The position numbers and the translations under genes are program-made. The notes below the pieces were generated by a model. The model saw only the letters and a program-made list of their open reading frames with translations. It did not search any database and was not told the origin of the DNA. This document shows positions 61,742 through 64,000 of a stretch of 64,000 nucleotides of DNA, piece after piece (position 1 is the stretch's first letter; each line of letters begins with the position of its first letter). The DNA comes from an uncultured Prochlorococcus sp. (GTDB lineage Bacteria > Cyanobacteriota > Cyanobacteriia > PCC-6307 > Cyanobiaceae). The DNA lies in NCBI GenBank assembly GCA_902594875.1, contig CACJNU010000001.1, forward strand, positions 121,468 through 185,467, read 5' to 3'.

Positions 61742-61783
61742 GTGACGATTGATACATAATAAGAATCATCAAGTAATTAATTT
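61742..61783 (+). promoter_or_regulatory. NtcA-type activator site and -10 box of glnA
   Basis: GTGACGATTGATAC (61742-61755) fits the NtcA consensus GTA-N8-TAC with one mismatch (GTG). Exactly 22 bases later comes TAATTT (61778-61783), fitting TAN3T. This is the canonical spacing for class II NtcA activation near -41.5, so glnA is probably induced by nitrogen limitation. The site is read from sequence; binding is not shown here. Confidence 0.7.
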
Positions 61784-61805
61784 CATAAAAGGTATCTTAT
61801 AAGTT

Positions 61806-63227
61806 ATGTCTAAGTCTCCACAAGATGTTTTAAGTCAAATTAAAGATGAAGGAATCGAACTGATCGATTTAAAATTTACTGATATCCATGGTAAATGGCA
61901 ACATTTAACTCTTACATCAGACATGATAGAAGAGGATTCATTTACAGAAGGTCTAGCATTTGATGGTTCATCAATAAGAGGTTGGAAAGCAATTAATGCC
62001 TCAGATATGTCAATGGTTCCTGATGCAAGTACAGCATGGATAGATCCTTTTTATAAACATAAAACTTTAAGTATGATTTGCTCTATCCAAGAGCCTAGAA
62101 GCGGTGAGCCTTATGATAGATGCCCAAGATCATTAGCTCAAAAGGCACTAAAGTACTTAGAATCCACTGGAATTGCTGATACAGCATTTTTTGGACCGGA
62201 ACCAGAATTCTTCTTATTTGATGACGTGAGATATGACTCAAAGGAAGGTTCCTGCTTTTATAGTGTAGATACAATTGAAGCTCCATGGAACACTGGAAGA
62301 ATTGAAGAAGGTGGAAATTTAGGATATAAGATCCAATACAAAGAAGGCTATTTCCCAGTTTCCCCAAATGATACTGCGCAAGACATTAGATCTGAAATGC
62401 TACTTTTAATGGGTGAATTAGGCATACCCACAGAAAAGCATCACCATGAAGTTGCTGGTGCCGGTCAACACGAACTTGGTATGAAATTCGATTCGTTAAT
62501 AAATTCTGCTGATAATGTAATGACTTATAAATACGTTGTCAGGAATGTTGCTAAAAAATATGGGAAAACTGCAACGTTTATGCCCAAGCCTGTATTTAAT
62601 GATAATGGAACTGGAATGCATGTTCATCAAAGTTTATGGAAAAGTGGGCAGCCATTATTTTTTGGTGAAGGAGCATATGCAAATTTATCTCAAACAGCAA
62701 GATGGTATATCGGAGGCATACTAAAACATGCTCCATCATTTTTAGCATTTACGAACCCAACTACAAATAGTTACAAACGATTGGTTCCAGGATTTGAAGC
62801 ACCTGTAAATCTAGTTTATTCTGAGGGTAATAGATCAGCTGCAGTAAGAATACCTTTGACAGGTCCAAGCCCTAAAGCTAAAAGATTAGAATTCAGATCA
62901 GGTGACGCACTTGCAAATCCTTACTTAGCATTTTCTGTAATGATGCTTGCTGGTATTGATGGAATTAAAAATCAAATTGATCCTGGTGATGGAGTTGATG
63001 TTGATTTATTTGAACTTCCAGCTGATGAACTTGCAAAAATTGATACAGTACCTTCATCTCTAAATGACTCACTTAATGCGCTAAAAGCAGATAAGGATTA
63101 TCTATTAGCTGGTGGAGTATTTACTGAAGATTTTATTGATAACTTTATCGATATAAAATACGAAGAGGTACAACAACTAAGACAAAGGCCACATCCACAT
63201 GAATTCTTTATGTATTACGATGCATAA
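61806..63227 (+). CDS. glnA: Glutamine synthetase, type I
   Basis: Assimilates ammonium into glutamine, the entry of nitrogen into the cell. The 473-aa protein is a classic dodecameric GSI. Motifs in order are [27 protein letters not shown] near the N-terminus (beta-grasp domain), [15 protein letters not shown] (metal-binding), the [15 protein letters not shown] region, [19 protein letters not shown] (about residue 263, ATP site), NRSAAVRIP and, close to the C-terminus, [14 protein letters not shown]. It has its own promoter with an NtcA-like site and a strong terminator, so it is monocistronic. Confidence 0.98.
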   Translation: MSKSPQDVLSQIKDEGIELIDLKFTDIHGKWQHLTLTSDMIEEDSFTEGLAFDGSSIRGWKAINASDMSMVPDASTAWIDPFYKHKTLSMICSIQEPRSGEPYDRCPRSLAQKALKYLESTGIADTAFFGPEPEFFLFDDVRYDSKEGSCFYSVDTIEAPWNTGRIEEGGNLGYKIQYKEGYFPVSPNDTAQDIRSEMLLLMGELGIPTEKHHHEVAGAGQHELGMKFDSLINSADNVMTYKYVVRNVAKKYGKTATFMPKPVFNDNGTGMHVHQSLWKSGQPLFFGEGAYANLSQTARWYIGGILKHAPSFLAFTNPTTNSYKRLVPGFEAPVNLVYSEGNRSAAVRIPLTGPSPKAKRLEFRSGDALANPYLAFSVMMLAGIDGIKNQIDPGDGVDVDLFELPADELAKIDTVPSSLNDSLNALKADKDYLLAGGVFTEDFIDNFIDIKYEEVQQLRQRPHPHEFFMYYDA

Positions 63228-63250
63228 TTAAAAAAACATAATTTTAGATT

Positions 63251-63299
63251 AATCAATTTGAGAAATATCACAAAATATTCTCAAATTGATTTTTTTTTT
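63251..63299 (+). terminator. Rho-independent terminator of glnA
   Basis: A perfect 14-bp stem (AATCAATTTGAGAA at 63251-63264 with TTCTCAAATTGATT at 63278-63291) and a 13-base loop, followed by a run of T to 63299. It starts 24 bases after the glnA stop. AT-rich stem, compensated by its length. It is the clearest intrinsic terminator in the window. Confidence 0.9.
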
Positions 63300-63327
63300 G
63301 TTGGAATATACATATATAAATTAAAAA

Positions 63328-64000
63328 ATGGCCAGGGAATCTATTTCAAAAATTGCATATAAAACGCTACAACAAAGTAAAAGCATTGCAGGTTTTGCTC
63401 ACAAGCAGATAAGTACAAGATTAATGAATTTTATTCTTCCGGATTCGAAGCTCGAAAATTTTGATATAGATAAGAATCTCCTAATGCAAATCCAAAATTC
63501 AATGGACAAATTAAGAGAAGAAGATTGGAATGATGCAGAAAAAAATATATATCCAAAAAAATTATTATTTGACGAGCCATGGCTAAGGTATTTAACTCAA
63601 TATCCTAAAATTTGGCTCGATATGCCTAATACATGGGATAGACGAAGAAAGCAAAACTTTGATGATCTTCCAAAATCAATTGATAAAGATAATTATCCTC
63701 AATATTACTTGAGAAATTTTCATCATCAAACAGATGGTTATTTATCAGATTTTTCAGCTAGCATTTATGATCTACAAGTAGAAATACTTTTCAATGGAAG
63801 TGCTGACTCAATGAGGAGAAGAATAATTAAGCCCATAAAAGAAGGACTAAATATTTTTAGCGATAGAAAAAAAAGTTCTATAAAAATACTGGATGTGGCC
63901 ACAGGATCAGGAAGAACATTAAAACAATTAAGAGCCGCATTTCCTAAAGAAAAAATTACTGGAATTGATTTATCTGATTCATATTTAAAAGAGGCAAGTA
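63328..64000 (+). CDS. SAM-dependent methyltransferase, partial (3' end beyond window)
   Basis: An open frame from ATG to the window edge, about 224 codons seen. The SAM-binding motif I is ILDVATGSGRTLKQLRAAFP near residue 190, followed by ITGIDLSDSYLKEA (motif II with its acidic residue), which indicate a class I (Rossmann) methyltransferase. About 185 residues precede the motif, a long N-terminal domain with aromatic residues (LRYLTQYPKIWLDMPN) of unknown role. The substrate cannot be assigned. The stop codon is not visible. It begins 29 bases after the glnA terminator. Confidence 0.85.
   Translation, partial: MARESISKIAYKTLQQSKSIAGFAHKQISTRLMNFILPDSKLENFDIDKNLLMQIQNSMDKLREEDWNDAEKNIYPKKLLFDEPWLRYLTQYPKIWLDMPNTWDRRRKQNFDDLPKSIDKDNYPQYYLRNFHHQTDGYLSDFSASIYDLQVEILFNGSADSMRRRIIKPIKEGLNIFSDRKKSSIKILDVATGSGRTLKQLRAAFPKEKITGIDLSDSYLKEAS

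Overview
The window is a 64 kb piece of chromosome from a marine picocyanobacterium, almost certainly Prochlorococcus of a high-light clade. The DNA is very AT-rich, genes are packed with gaps of a few bases or short overlaps, and the content is cyanobacterial: psaK, hemJ, a CCB-type cytochrome b6f assembly factor, DUF2499/DUF3593/DUF3110/DUF1995 proteins, a CobN-type cobaltochelatase with B12-dependent methionine synthase, and glnA behind an NtcA-like promoter. The strain cannot be named from sequence reading alone. There is no prophage, insertion sequence, CRISPR array or obvious genomic island; this is core genome.

Layout. 1-6.9 kb, mostly minus strand: two tiny uncertain ORFs, clpS, tRNA-Met, trmL, cobU, a small membrane protein, a CCB-type factor (plus), lptC-metG, an RNB exonuclease, rpsR and rpmG. 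7.0-9.4 kb: pheT. 9.4-11.6 kb is the least ordinary part: a secreted 86-aa protein, a gene-poor AT-rich stretch with three copies of an AGACT-N7-AGTCT palindrome around these genes, a protein joining an N-terminal ribbon-helix-helix-like segment to a C-terminal J-domain, and a 59-aa coiled-coil protein. 11.6-22.7 kb: an Ap4A phosphorylase, DUF2237, metH-ilvE, cobN, a PHP phosphoesterase and hemJ. 22.7-29.6 kb: uvrC, a flavin reductase-like protein, coaD, and a tightly coupled dapF / NifS-like / DUF1995 / dacB run. 29.7-38.5 kb: leuS, pgi, purN, argC, ribBA, a cyclophilin and DUF3110, often in convergent pairs that touch or overlap.

38.5-46.4 kb: dnaK-dnaJ, tRNA-Ser, a ferredoxin, an inositol monophosphatase-family enzyme, hisZ, htpG and rpmB. 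46.4-49.9 kb: peroxiredoxin Q, two small membrane proteins, psaK and dxs. 50-58.4 kb, mainly plus strand: ilvA, scpB (apparently with an ATT start), a YGGT protein, a MazG-like hydrolase (minus), pyk, an ABC permease, a BioY-like biotin transporter, lspA and a membrane GTPase. 58.3-64 kb: a 45-aa membrane protein, a PLP decarboxylase, tadA, a class V (serine/alanine-glyoxylate type) aminotransferase, glnA with promoter and a strong terminator, and the start of a methyltransferase cut by the window end.

How the genes fit together: cobU and cobN make the corrinoid cofactor that metH uses. dapF, dacB and lspA serve the cell envelope, and lptC serves outer-membrane export. dnaK, dnaJ, htpG, clpS and the cyclophilin serve proteostasis. 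glnA and the class V aminotransferase are nitrogen and photorespiratory functions placed back to back. The most novel candidate is the palindrome cluster beside the RHH/J-domain gene. A functional link between them is a hypothesis, not a demonstrated system.
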